Program-made: the position numbers and the translations under genes
From: a virus
Length of the DNA: 20,401 nucleotides
Strand: one strand, 5' to 3'
Virus record (IMG/VR): IMGVR_UViG_3300030329_004976
Coordinates: 1 to 20,401 of that record
In this document: piece after piece, positions 1 through 6,547 of the stretch
Numbering within the stretch: position 1 is the first letter of the stretch
How the letters are laid out: each line of letters opens with the position of its first letter
Notes under the pieces: generated by a model
The model's input: the letters and a program-made list of their open reading frames with translations, nothing else
Databases searched by the model: none
What the model was told of the DNA's origin: nothing

Positions 1-8
1 GAATATAA

Positions 9-155
9 ATGAATGAAGAATTTGACAACTGGGAAGAAATCCCTGATGAAGATTTATGGATGGATGGAGAACTAACAAGAGATGACTTAATGGTAAGAAT
101 GTTTATCAAAGTCATGGATGAAGGTAGTTGGAAACTAATAAGAAGGAAACAATAA
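9..155 (+). CDS. small acidic hypothetical protein (48 aa)
   Basis: This short frame starts at an ATG directly after an in-frame TAA (6-8) and ends with TAA at 153-155. The product is 48 residues, strongly acidic in its first half (many Glu and Asp) and basic at the C-terminal end (KLIRRKQ). The stop overlaps the start of the next gene as TAATG, which suggests translational coupling. No domain or family is recognised. The upstream ribosome-binding region lies outside the window, so the start cannot be checked. The coupling and the lack of competing frames make it a likely small phage protein. Confidence 0.55.
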   Translation: MNEEFDNWEEIPDEDLWMDGELTRDDLMVRMFIKVMDEGSWKLIRRKQ

Positions 156-433
156 TGGATAAAACAACTAAAAGATGGACTAAAGTAGCTTCAGATATAT
201 TAGTAGGCAGAACAATAAAGAAAGTAGCCTATTTAACGGAAAAAGAAACAGAAGAAGACTTTGGCTGGTATAAAAGACCAATTACTTTTACTCTGGATAA
301 TGGAACAGTAATTATAGCACAAATGGATGATGAAGGAAATGATGGTGGTGTGCTACTTGCTGAGTTTCCAGGACAAACAATGGAAGTAAATGGAAAGAAA
401 TATTTAAAAACAGAAATATTACCAGTGCTATAA
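155..433 (+). CDS. conserved small phage protein of unknown function (92 aa)
   Basis: The frame can be extended to a TTG at 128, but the ATG at 155 is the better start. An AGAAGGA ribosome-binding site lies at 141-147, about 7 nt upstream, and the ATG overlaps the previous stop as TAATG. The 92-residue product begins with a WTKVASDILVGRTI segment and contains ITFTLDNGT followed by a DDEGNDGG segment. From memory this pattern matches a widespread family of short uncharacterised phage proteins, probably a small beta-rich domain. No catalytic motif is evident. Its place among other small early genes suggests an accessory or host-takeover role, but that is inference only. Confidence 0.7.
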   Translation: MDKTTKRWTKVASDILVGRTIKKVAYLTEKETEEDFGWYKRPITFTLDNGTVIIAQMDDEGNDGGVLLAEFPGQTMEVNGKKYLKTEILPVL

Positions 434-455
434 ACAATAAAAGAAGGAGACTATA

Positions 456-974
456 ATGTCAAATAAAATAAGTGTACAACAAAGAAAGTATTTTACTCAA
501 AGAATAGTAGATGCTATGGATGAAAAGATAGCTATTCTTAAACAACGAAGAGCATCAGATGTTCAAAAACTATCTGAAGCTGAATATAAAAGATATTTAA
601 AAAATATTAAATTGGATAAGTCTTTGAATAAATACAAAAAGCTTAAAGAACAATATGATATATTAGCTGAAGGTATAGTGGCTGTATATGATGAAATTTT
701 AAGGAACCTTGGTAAAGGTAGATATGATAGTGGAGTTCCTACAATATATGCTGGATCCAGTTATGGAGATATGGATAAAGCATTTAGATATCTTTGTAGT
801 CAAACAGCTCTTGGTCAAGAAACAGAAACTGAATCAGGTAGAATGATTAAAGAACTTGAAGATAAAAAGAAAGCTGCTTGTGATCTTCTGCATGGAATAA
901 ATGAACTTGATGGATTAACAGCTGAAGTTAATAAAATCTTAAAAGGTGCAGGTGTACCACAACTAGGAGCTTAA
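456..974 (+). CDS. coiled-coil hypothetical protein (172 aa)
   Basis: The gene has a strong ribosome-binding site (GAAGGAGA around 443-450) six bases before its ATG. The 172-residue product is Lys/Glu-rich and mostly helical. An early helical stretch (about residues 8-75) looks like a coiled coil. A middle segment with Gly, Ser and Tyr (about 88-110) is followed by a second helical region (about 125-165). It is not recognised as a known family. It lies one base upstream of another coiled-coil gene, so the two products may act together. No enzymatic motif, signal peptide or membrane segment is visible. Confidence 0.7.
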   Translation: MSNKISVQQRKYFTQRIVDAMDEKIAILKQRRASDVQKLSEAEYKRYLKNIKLDKSLNKYKKLKEQYDILAEGIVAVYDEILRNLGKGRYDSGVPTIYAGSSYGDMDKAFRYLCSQTALGQETETESGRMIKELEDKKKAACDLLHGINELDGLTAEVNKILKGAGVPQLGA

Positions 975-975
975 T

Positions 976-1227
976 ATGTCTTATAATGGAGAAATAGATA
1001 GGTTAAATAGTGTAGTTGATACTTTATCATCAGCAATAAGAAGGCTTAAAGACTATAAACAAGAACCTTTAGATATATCACAAGAAATTGGTTCTGTTAA
1101 AAGTAGATTAGCTTATGCTAATGAACAAATGCAAGATGCTGTCGATCAAGCAGATAGTGCAAAAAGTGCTTTAGAAGATGTCTTTGATGCTTTAGATGAT
1201 CTTGAATTGAAAGTGAGGGACAGATAA
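976..1227 (+). CDS. small coiled-coil hypothetical protein (83 aa)
   Basis: The ATG lies one base after the previous stop, so translation is probably coupled; the ribosome-binding sequence (CTAGGAG, about 963-969) lies in the end of the upstream gene. The product is 83 residues with heptad-like spacing of Leu, Val and Ala. Its second half is Asp/Ala-rich, giving an acidic helical protein. No family is recognised. The gene ends with TAATG, overlapping the next start. A partner role with the upstream coiled-coil protein is possible but is inferred only from adjacency and shared character. Confidence 0.65.
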   Translation: MSYNGEIDRLNSVVDTLSSAIRRLKDYKQEPLDISQEIGSVKSRLAYANEQMQDAVDQADSAKSALEDVFDALDDLELKVRDR

Positions 1228-1577
1228 TGGGATTTGATATATATGGACTTGATCCTCAAACAGAAAAAGGTGACTACTTTAGAAATAATGTATGGTACTG
1301 GAGACCCTTGTGGTCTCTGGTATGCCACCATTGTGACGACATACTAACTGAAGAAGAAATGGAATATGGAAATTGGAATGATGGCAGAGCCATACAAGCT
1401 AAAACAGCTATTAAGATATATAAAAGACTAATAGATAAAATAGACACTATCAAAGATGAAATAAAAGAATATGAAGAGCAAAGAAAAATAGAAAAAACAC
1501 ATCATGTTGCTGATCTTGATAATGTCTTAGACTTTATAGAATTTTGTAAAGATTCTGGTGGCTTCACTATACACTAA
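1227..1577 (+). CDS. conserved phage hypothetical protein, YFRNNVWYWRPLW family (116 aa)
   Basis: The ATG overlaps the preceding stop by one base (TAATG). The 116-residue product opens with MGFDIYGLDP, then YFRNNVWYWRPLWSLV (about residues 17-32), a CHHC pair, and ends in an FCKDSGGF segment. I recognise this layout from memory as a recurring uncharacterised phage protein: an aromatic N-terminal motif, a helical middle and a conserved C-terminal FCxxSGGF. The CHHC at about 33-36 might bind a metal, but no second ligand pair is clear. The function is unknown. It is the last gene before a terminator-like hairpin, so it probably ends the first early transcription unit. Confidence 0.72.
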   Translation: MGFDIYGLDPQTEKGDYFRNNVWYWRPLWSLVCHHCDDILTEEEMEYGNWNDGRAIQAKTAIKIYKRLIDKIDTIKDEIKEYEEQRKIEKTHHVADLDNVLDFIEFCKDSGGFTIH

Positions 1578-1622
1578 AATCCTTGTGTTTTTTGGTGTTT
1601 CTAATGTAAATTACTAGGCAGA

Positions 1623-1656
1623 AAAGGACTGCAATTTGTAGTCCTTTCTTTGTCTT
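1623..1656 (+). terminator. probable intrinsic terminator after the first early unit
   Basis: Positions 1623-1647 form an almost perfect hairpin. AAAGGACT pairs with AGTCCTTT, and three further inner pairs (one G-U) give about 11 bp closed by a three-base loop. It is followed by a T-rich run (CTTTGTCTT). It lies in a 98-nt gap downstream of a stop codon and just before the ribosome-binding site of the next gene, as expected for a terminator separating two units. The T run is interrupted, so termination may be partial. Confidence 0.55.
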
Positions 1657-1675
1657 ATCAAACCAAGGAGAATAA

Positions 1676-2422
1676 ATGAAACTGTTATACTTTGATTTGG
1701 AGCATGGCTCTAAAACATTAGGTGGCCCTAAAGATGTTGAAAAACTATTTGGCTACCCAATGTTAGAATCAGGTAGTTGGAAAGAATTTTCAACTACAAT
1801 AAAGCAATTGTATAAGCCTGTAAAAATAGTAGAAGAAGTTAAAATAGGCAATACAACTGTAAAGCAAGAAAAAACAGAGATAAAACCTGCCAATGAAACA
1901 GAAATATCAGGAATTGTAGTAGATACAGTTTCTGAATTATCTAAAAAATATCAAAGGTCTTTAACTCTTGAAGATGGTACTATGAAATTAAAGGAATGGG
2001 GTAAGCTAAAGAATAATCTAGATAAAATGCTAGATATGCTTACTAAAATTCCAGGCATTGTAATAATGAATTGTCATAGTAAAACACAACATATGGATGA
2101 TGGTACTACTAAACTTATACCATACATAGATGGATCAAGCAAAGAAGATATATCTAAATGGTTTGACTTTGTATTCTATACTAAAGCTGTTACAGACTTG
2201 AAAGGTAACAGTACTTTTATATGGAGAACACAAAGAACTGAAAGATATGATAATGCTAAAGACAGAACTCAATTATTAGATGCAGAAATACCACAAGATT
2301 ATCAACTAGTAATTGATGCTGTTAAGAAAAAAGGCTGGAAAGGTGCTAAAATATTAGTAATTGGATCACCTGGATCAGGTAAAACATATAGTTTAAAAAC
2401 AATAAGGAAGGGGACTAAGTGA
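1676..2422 (+). CDS. Sak4/AAA_24-like RecA-fold ATPase, apparently circularly permuted (248 aa)
   Basis: Likely a phage recombination ATPase of the Sak4 type (Pfam AAA_24 as I recall it), acting on ssDNA. The segments seen are, in order: KLLYFDLEHGSKTL at residues 2-15 (normally the strand just after the P-loop helix), GIVVDTVSEL at 79-88 (Walker B, Asp83), GIVIMNCHSKTQ at 127-138 (sensor strand with His134), WFDFVFYTK at 162-170, and finally KILVIGSPGSGKTYSLKTI at 225-243. The last holds an intact Walker A (230-237) only 11 residues from the C-terminus. In ordinary family members this element comes first. Joining the C-terminus to the N-terminus recreates the expected order almost seamlessly. 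AAGGAG at 1665-1670 sets the start. The stop overlaps the next gene's GTG (GTGA). The family call is from motifs; the permutation is inference from motif order. Confidence 0.8.
   Translation: MKLLYFDLEHGSKTLGGPKDVEKLFGYPMLESGSWKEFSTTIKQLYKPVKIVEEVKIGNTTVKQEKTEIKPANETEISGIVVDTVSELSKKYQRSLTLEDGTMKLKEWGKLKNNLDKMLDMLTKIPGIVIMNCHSKTQHMDDGTTKLIPYIDGSSKEDISKWFDFVFYTKAVTDLKGNSTFIWRTQRTERYDNAKDRTQLLDAEIPQDYQLVIDAVKKKGWKGAKILVIGSPGSGKTYSLKTIRKGTK
2404..2413 (+). promoter_or_regulatory. ribosome-binding site that supports a GTG start
   Basis: AAGGAAGGGG, five bases before the GTG at 2419, is a strong Shine-Dalgarno stretch. It lies inside the codons for the last residues of the upstream ATPase. It supports GTG as the real start of the ssDNA-binding protein gene. 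Confidence 0.6.
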
Positions 2423-2934
2423 AAACCTTAACTGTAAAGAAAACAACAGGAGTGTCGTTTGGGGAAGGATGGCACGAAGTAGTAATGACTAAAGCTTCAC
2501 CAGGAAAATATTCTGGAGGAGAAGGAACTAAATATTTAGATGTATTCTTTGATGGCTATCCTGATAGCTTGAAATTAAGAGTGCATGAAAAATATAATAA
2601 AGATACCAATGAAGAATTTGCTGTATTAAACTTATACAGATATTCTAATTCAGGTATAAAAGAAGTTCTTGAAGGTAGTGATGGTAGCATGACTATTGGA
2701 ATAGAAGATGAACCTGAAAACTTAATTGGAAATAAAGTGAATGTTTATTTCTACAAGAATAAAGAAGGCTATACTAATGTTTCAGAAATAATTGCTCCTT
2801 CAGTCTTTAAAAACGACTTAGAAGAATTTGATGAAGCTGGTGTAGAAAGAATGAAAACTTCTTGTGAAGAAAGAATCAAAAGATACCTCAATAATAGCCC
2901 TACCGAAAGTAGCACCCCAGATCCTTGGGATTAA
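2419..2934 (+). CDS. putative single-stranded DNA-binding protein (171 aa)
   Basis: The 171-residue product is beta-rich in its first 130 residues (alternating hydrophobic strands such as KYLDVFFDGY and KVNVYFYKNKEG). It ends with a Ser/Thr/Pro linker and an acidic, aromatic tail, PDPWD. That layout, a compact OB-like body with an acidic tip, is typical of phage ssDNA-binding proteins, which often sit directly after a Sak4-type ATPase as here. The start is GTG at 2419, overlapping the upstream stop by 4 nt. It probably coats ssDNA for the ATPase and primase-helicase. The assignment rests on architecture and context; no diagnostic motif was identified, so another small beta protein is possible. 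Confidence 0.6.
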   Translation: MKTLTVKKTTGVSFGEGWHEVVMTKASPGKYSGGEGTKYLDVFFDGYPDSLKLRVHEKYNKDTNEEFAVLNLYRYSNSGIKEVLEGSDGSMTIGIEDEPENLIGNKVNVYFYKNKEGYTNVSEIIAPSVFKNDLEEFDEAGVERMKTSCEERIKRYLNNSPTESSTPDPWD

Positions 2935-2948
2935 TAAGATGAACACAA
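2930..2948 (+). repeat. copy 1 of a 19-nt intergenic near-repeat
   Basis: ATTAATAAGATGAACACAA matches 6124-6142 at 17 of 19 positions, including an uninterrupted 12-mer (ATAAGATGAACA). It overlaps the stop codon of the ssDNA-binding protein gene and lies directly before a hairpin. Promoter, operator or conserved start of a mini-ORF are all possible. Confidence 0.45.
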
Positions 2949-2949
2949 C

Positions 2950-2977
2950 TAGGGGAAGGACAGCCATTCTTCCCCTA
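2950..2977 (+). other. intergenic hairpin before the primase-helicase gene
   Basis: TAGGGGAAG (2950-2958) and CTTCCCCTA (2969-2977) form a perfect 9-bp stem with a 10-nt loop. No T run follows, so a classic intrinsic terminator is unlikely. It sits 7 nt before the AAGGAG ribosome-binding site (2985-2990) of the primase-helicase gene. It could protect or process the mRNA, or adjust readthrough. Confidence 0.5.
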
Positions 2978-2995
2978 TTCCACTAAGGAGTTATT

Positions 2996-4750
2996 ATGAT
3001 AAAAGAGGTTGCATTTGGCATTGCTAACAGGCATCATTTCATGCCTGAAGATGATGTTATAAAATGGAAAGGCACAACAGATACATATGCAAGTCTATAT
3101 AACTATGATGATAATGTAATAAAATACTTTAAAGAAAAACAAACTTTAGCAGGATATAGTGGTAAGATATATATGCCTAAAGAATTTTTCTTTGATGTAG
3201 ATGGTGATAGTTCTGAAAGAGCAAGACAACTAACTATTGGACTATGTGAATACTTAAAAGAATTTGATATAATATATAGATTATACTTTTCTGGAACAGG
3301 ATTTCATGTAGGAGTAAGTCAAGGTATCTTTAAGTGGGAACCATCAAAAGAATTACATCTTAGAATGAAGGATTGTTTAACATCTAATGGTATATTTAAT
3401 TATGCTGATAGTGCTGTTGTAGATAAAACAAGAATTATAAGACTTGTTAATACAAGGAATAGTAAATCAGGATTATTTAAAATACCTATAACTGAATCTG
3501 AACTACATACTGATATAGAAACAATTAAAGAACTTGCAAAAAAGGTAAGGATTCCAGATTGGTATTTAATAGAGAATGAAGAAGAAACTCCTATATTTGA
3601 TATAACTAAAAGAGTAAAAGTAGCAGGTACTACTCCAGTTGTAACAAGTAGTAGAACAGGAGATTCATTTTATTATCCTTGTATACAAAAGATGCTAGAA
3701 GGCATTTCTTATGGTTCAAGACATAATGTTTCATTAAGAATAGCAGCTTGGCTTAAAGACAGATATCCAGAACATGTCGTAAGAGTAGTTATGGAAGACT
3801 TCAGGCAAAGAGTTGACATGCCAGACAAACCATTTCCAAAAAAGGAAATGGACACAATAGTTGAAAATTGCTATACAGGTCACAATGGTAAAGGCTATAG
3901 ATATGGATGTAGTGATTCAGTAATGGATCATTTCTGTAATTCTAGCTGTACTTTATATGGATCAAAGAAAAGTCAAAAAGCAATAACAGCAGAAACAATG
4001 GAAGATTTGTTGCTTGATTTTATTGATTCTAAAGTAGAGCCTGTAAATATTGGAGCATTATATGGGGAAGATTTTCCTATATATCCAGGAGAAGTACTTG
4101 TCATACAGGCACCACCAAAGTCAATGAAAACTATGTTAATACAAAACTGGCTATGTGCTTTAAAGAAGCCAACATATTTCTTGGAACTTGAAATGAGCTC
4201 AAGACAAATATTTATGAGGTTTCTACAAATAAAAACAGGCATGAGTGAAGAAGAAATAATGACTTACTATAAAGGTAAGAAAAATGGTCTTCACAAAGGC
4301 TTTGAATGGCTTACTTTTGATACTAACAATTGCCATCCATTTGAAATAGAAAAAAGAGTATCAGTCTTAGCACAAAAACCTGAAATAGTAGTAGTAGACC
4401 ATATGGGACTACTTGCAACTAATCATAAAGATGCTAACATGAAAATGGAAGAAATATCTGAAGGATTAAGAAACCTAGCTATTAGGCAAAATGTAGTAGT
4501 AATAACTGTATCTGAAATAAGTAAAGGTGCTATAAGGGAAGGAACAGAAAACTCTATAGTAGCATCTAGAGGTAGCTTTAGAATAGCTTACTCAGCCAAT
4601 AAGATACTTTCATTACATGCTGATAGAGATAAAATGGATAAAAACAGAATCAAAAGACTAAGAATACAAACAGTTGCTAATAGAGAAAAAGAGCAGTTGA
4701 ATGTAAACTTAAGGCTTGATGGATTAAATATAGTAAAGGAAGGATACTAA
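2996..4750 (+). CDS. PrimPol (AEP primase) fused to SF4/DnaB-like helicase (584 aa)
   Basis: A bifunctional replication protein that would synthesise primers and unwind DNA at the phage fork. The N-terminal half carries archaeo-eukaryotic primase motifs: FFFDVDGD with metal-binding Asp67 and Asp69, FSGTGFHVGV with His104, and Asp143 in a VVDKTRIIRLVNTRNS segment. A Cys/His cluster at about 305-318 (C305, H312, C314, C318) may bind zinc. The C-terminal half is a RecA-fold helicase: Walker A-like APPKSMKT (372-379), the LELEMSS strand (about 396-402), Walker B EIVVVDHMG with Asp468, and a VVVITVSE strand. The Walker A lacks both usual glycines. AAGGAG at 2985-2990 fixes the start, and the stop overlaps the next ATG (TAATG). 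No separate polymerase is in the window. Confidence 0.88.
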   Translation: MIKEVAFGIANRHHFMPEDDVIKWKGTTDTYASLYNYDDNVIKYFKEKQTLAGYSGKIYMPKEFFFDVDGDSSERARQLTIGLCEYLKEFDIIYRLYFSGTGFHVGVSQGIFKWEPSKELHLRMKDCLTSNGIFNYADSAVVDKTRIIRLVNTRNSKSGLFKIPITESELHTDIETIKELAKKVRIPDWYLIENEEETPIFDITKRVKVAGTTPVVTSSRTGDSFYYPCIQKMLEGISYGSRHNVSLRIAAWLKDRYPEHVVRVVMEDFRQRVDMPDKPFPKKEMDTIVENCYTGHNGKGYRYGCSDSVMDHFCNSSCTLYGSKKSQKAITAETMEDLLLDFIDSKVEPVNIGALYGEDFPIYPGEVLVIQAPPKSMKTMLIQNWLCALKKPTYFLELEMSSRQIFMRFLQIKTGMSEEEIMTYYKGKKNGLHKGFEWLTFDTNNCHPFEIEKRVSVLAQKPEIVVVDHMGLLATNHKDANMKMEEISEGLRNLAIRQNVVVITVSEISKGAIREGTENSIVASRGSFRIAYSANKILSLHADRDKMDKNRIKRLRIQTVANREKEQLNVNLRLDGLNIVKEGY

Positions 4751-5241
4751 TGTCAGAAAAAAGAAGTTTCATTGATATAACAACTGATATTGTAATGGCT
4801 AAAGATGACTTTAGCCTTACTGATCAAGAGATAAAAGAAAAACTAGCTGGTCTGTATACTGAACTTGCTAGAAAAGAAGATGGTGTTTATTGGTTTTATA
4901 AAAAGTTAGACAAGGATATTGAGCTTGCTAAAGAATATAGACAGAAAATAGATAATGAAATAAAGAAAAGACAAACAGCTCAAAAGAACCTAAAAGAGCT
5001 TGTAATTGAAGCCAATACAACTGTTGATAAATTACCTAAATATTCTGATTTTAATCCAATAAAGATATTAGAATCAGCATCAGTAAATGTTATTGATGAA
5101 TCTATAATACCACAAGAATATTGGGTAGAACATAGAGCAGTTAAATTAGACAAGAAGAACCTACTTATTGATCTTAAGAAAGGAAAGAAGATTGATGGAG
5201 TAGAATTAAAGAAGAACCCTTATGTGAAAGGATTAAAATAA
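4750..5241 (+). CDS. Gp157-like phage protein (163 aa)
   Basis: The product resembles the Siphovirus Gp157 family. It has a helical, charged N-terminal region (about residues 20-90) containing LDKDIELAKEYRQKID, followed by a conserved small C-terminal domain in which a PQEYWV turn leads to LLIDLKKGKKIDGVEL and ends near KNPYVKG. The roughly 160-residue length fits the family. Early work on a Streptococcus phage linked Gp157 to phage resistance, but the biochemical role is unknown; its usual place among recombination genes suggests a DNA-metabolism accessory. It overlaps the helicase stop and the next start by one base each (TAATG), so it is probably co-translated with both. Confidence 0.75.
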   Translation: MSEKRSFIDITTDIVMAKDDFSLTDQEIKEKLAGLYTELARKEDGVYWFYKKLDKDIELAKEYRQKIDNEIKKRQTAQKNLKELVIEANTTVDKLPKYSDFNPIKILESASVNVIDESIIPQEYWVEHRAVKLDKKNLLIDLKKGKKIDGVELKKNPYVKGLK

Positions 5242-6083
5242 TGAAAGAAATTAGCAACCCATTTGCAGAAATAAAAAAGGTGCCTCTATTTGGAGACACT
5301 TTACAATCATCAGCCTATTCAGTTCATTTAAAAGATGAATTAAATTATGAAAAACCTTGGAATGAAGTAGGTATAGTAAGTAAAGACTATATGTTAGTAA
5401 ACAATAAAGAAATTACTGATATGGTAGAAAATATCATTGATCATTCTGATGTAGACTTTGCTTTAGATAAAACATTCTTTAATGGAAAGCAATTCATGAG
5501 ATGTTACAAAGCAACTGAAGAAATAGATGCTGAGGTTAAAGTAGGAGATAACTTAGGCATAGGAGTAATGGTAAGCAACAGCTATGATGGATCAACTTCT
5601 GGAAGATTTTCTATCTTTGCATATAGATTGTTATGCAAGAATGGAATGATGTCTAAAAGGATGTTCCAAAGCTATCGTTTTAAACATACTCATGAAAACA
5701 GCAATTGGGCTGAAGAAATGGAATCTGCAGCAGAAATAATTAAACATGCAGGAACTAATGTTAAGGAATTTGCTACAATATGTGGTAAATTAACTACAGA
5801 TTCTATTGATATTAATGATATGGGTAAAATCAGAAATAAGTATATACCTAAATTACCTGTATCAACTTTTGGCAAAGTAGTAGATCAAATATATAATGAT
5901 GAGTATTATAGTGACGACTTAGATATAACATCTTGGGACTTACTTAATGCTGGAACACATGTTCTTTGGCATAAAGAAAAACAAACTGTAGCTGATTTTA
6001 ATAATAATGATTATATCACTACTGGTTTCTTAAATTATGCTAAAACATTAAATGTTCCTACAGAGCCAATAGCAATGTATTAA
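5241..6083 (+). CDS. DUF932-like phage/plasmid protein (280 aa)
   Basis: The 280-residue product matches my memory of the DUF932 (phage/plasmid-like, TIGR03299-type) family. It has an early VSKDYMLVNNKEI segment (about residues 46-58), a FMRCYKA strand, then SNSYDGSTSGRFSIFAYRL (about 113-131) followed by CKNGMM, and a helical C-terminal half. Members occur in phages and plasmids, often near recombination genes; their activity is not established. The start overlaps the upstream stop by one base. The gene is followed by a 128-nt structured gap, so it probably closes the core replication unit. Confidence 0.75.
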   Translation: MKEISNPFAEIKKVPLFGDTLQSSAYSVHLKDELNYEKPWNEVGIVSKDYMLVNNKEITDMVENIIDHSDVDFALDKTFFNGKQFMRCYKATEEIDAEVKVGDNLGIGVMVSNSYDGSTSGRFSIFAYRLLCKNGMMSKRMFQSYRFKHTHENSNWAEEMESAAEIIKHAGTNVKEFATICGKLTTDSIDINDMGKIRNKYIPKLPVSTFGKVVDQIYNDEYYSDDLDITSWDLLNAGTHVLWHKEKQTVADFNNNDYITTGFLNYAKTLNVPTEPIAMY

Positions 6084-6092
6084 ATAAGAACT

Positions 6093-6188
6093 GGGGGGCT
6101 GGTTACTCCTCCTAAAATAAGCAATTGATAAGATGAACAAAAAACGCACACATCCTTCTATTATCAAATCACAACATACCAGCCTCCC
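6093..6188 (+). promoter_or_regulatory. structured intergenic RNA with two alternative stems
   Basis: GGGGGGCTGGT (6093-6103) pairs with ACCAGCCTCCC (6178-6188) to make an 11-bp long-range stem with one G-U pair. TTGATAA (6125-6131) pairs with TTATCAA (6161-6167) inside it. The same G run can instead pair with the local TCCTCC (6107-6112). A six-G run is striking in such AT-rich DNA. The element fills most of the gap between the DUF932-like gene and the next small gene. It could be a leader, attenuator or small RNA; no known riboswitch class is recognised. Confidence 0.45.
6124..6142 (+). repeat. copy 2 of a 19-nt intergenic near-repeat
   Basis: ATTGATAAGATGAACAAAA matches 2930-2948 at 17 of 19 positions, with an exact 12-mer core at 6128-6139. 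Its first part is also one arm of the inner stem of the structured gap. Finding it only in two intergenic gaps of this block suggests a regulatory role. Confidence 0.45.
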
Positions 6189-6211
6189 TTTCGCCTTAAG
6201 AAAGGATTAAC

Positions 6212-6292
6212 ATGGATATAATAACTTTAAAAGACCTAGAGGTCCCTCAAGAAGAGGTAACAAATAGAGGAGAAGATGAAAAGAGCAGTTAA
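6212..6292 (+). CDS. possible 26-aa acidic mini-protein
   Basis: An ATG preceded five bases upstream by AAAGGA (6201-6206) opens a 26-codon frame ending in TAA at 6290-6292. The product is acidic (MDIITLKDLEVPQEEV then a Glu/Asp-rich tail). It overlaps the next gene's start by 17 bases. It could be a real micro-protein or a leader that carries ribosomes to the next start, whose own AGGAG is very close. No homology can be judged at this length. Confidence 0.4.
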   Translation: MDIITLKDLEVPQEEVTNRGEDEKSS

Positions 6293-6509
6293 TAAAAAAC
6301 TATCAGTAAAAGAATTAGAAAAAAGAACTGACATATTGATGGAGCAATTGATGATATTGCAAGAAATGGTTGATATGGTAGGTGATAATTTTATAAAATA
6401 CATAAGATTCAAAAAAGATGAAAAAGGGTTTATGGACTTTATTAAAGCCAAGAAAGAGAGAAAACCTAAATCGGCAAAAAGCAAAACAAGAGTAAAAGCA
6501 AACAACTAG
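6276..6509 (+). CDS. small basic helical hypothetical protein (77 aa)
   Basis: The ATG follows AGGAG (6268-6272) by only three bases, tighter than usual. The 77-residue product has an N-terminal helical heptad region (VKELEKRTDILMEQLMIL, about residues 11-28) and a strongly basic Lys/Arg tail from about residue 47. It is the only gene here ending in TAG. The basic tail suggests nucleic-acid binding. Its last 40 bases overlap, in the -1 frame, codons that look like the N-terminus of the downstream HNH protein, so it might be expressed partly as a frameshift fusion. No family is recognised. Confidence 0.6.
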   Translation: MKRAVNKKLSVKELEKRTDILMEQLMILQEMVDMVGDNFIKYIRFKKDEKGFMDFIKAKKERKPKSAKSKTRVKANN

Positions 6510-6547
6510 GTATACCTTATGGGACAGCATGTAATAGACTTAAAAAA

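Noticed and set aside
128-433. Longer form of the second gene starting at TTG 128
   Set aside because: The ATG at 155 has a well-placed AGAAGGA site and overlaps the preceding stop, a pattern used repeatedly in this block; the TTG lacks such a site.
2939-2986. 15-codon frame in the gap before the primase-helicase gene, listed as a gene
   Set aside because: It lacks a good ribosome-binding site and coincides with a hairpin; it is kept only as a possible leader in the repeat finding.
3973-4242. Minus-strand frame inside the primase-helicase gene
   Set aside because: It is antisense to a well-supported coding region, including its helicase motifs, and shows no family features.
6507-6509. TAG recoded as a sense codon, as in some crAss-like phages
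   Set aside because: Reading through this TAG stays out of the HNH frame and stops at another TAG shortly after. The giant genes contain no in-frame TAG, as they are open in the standard code.
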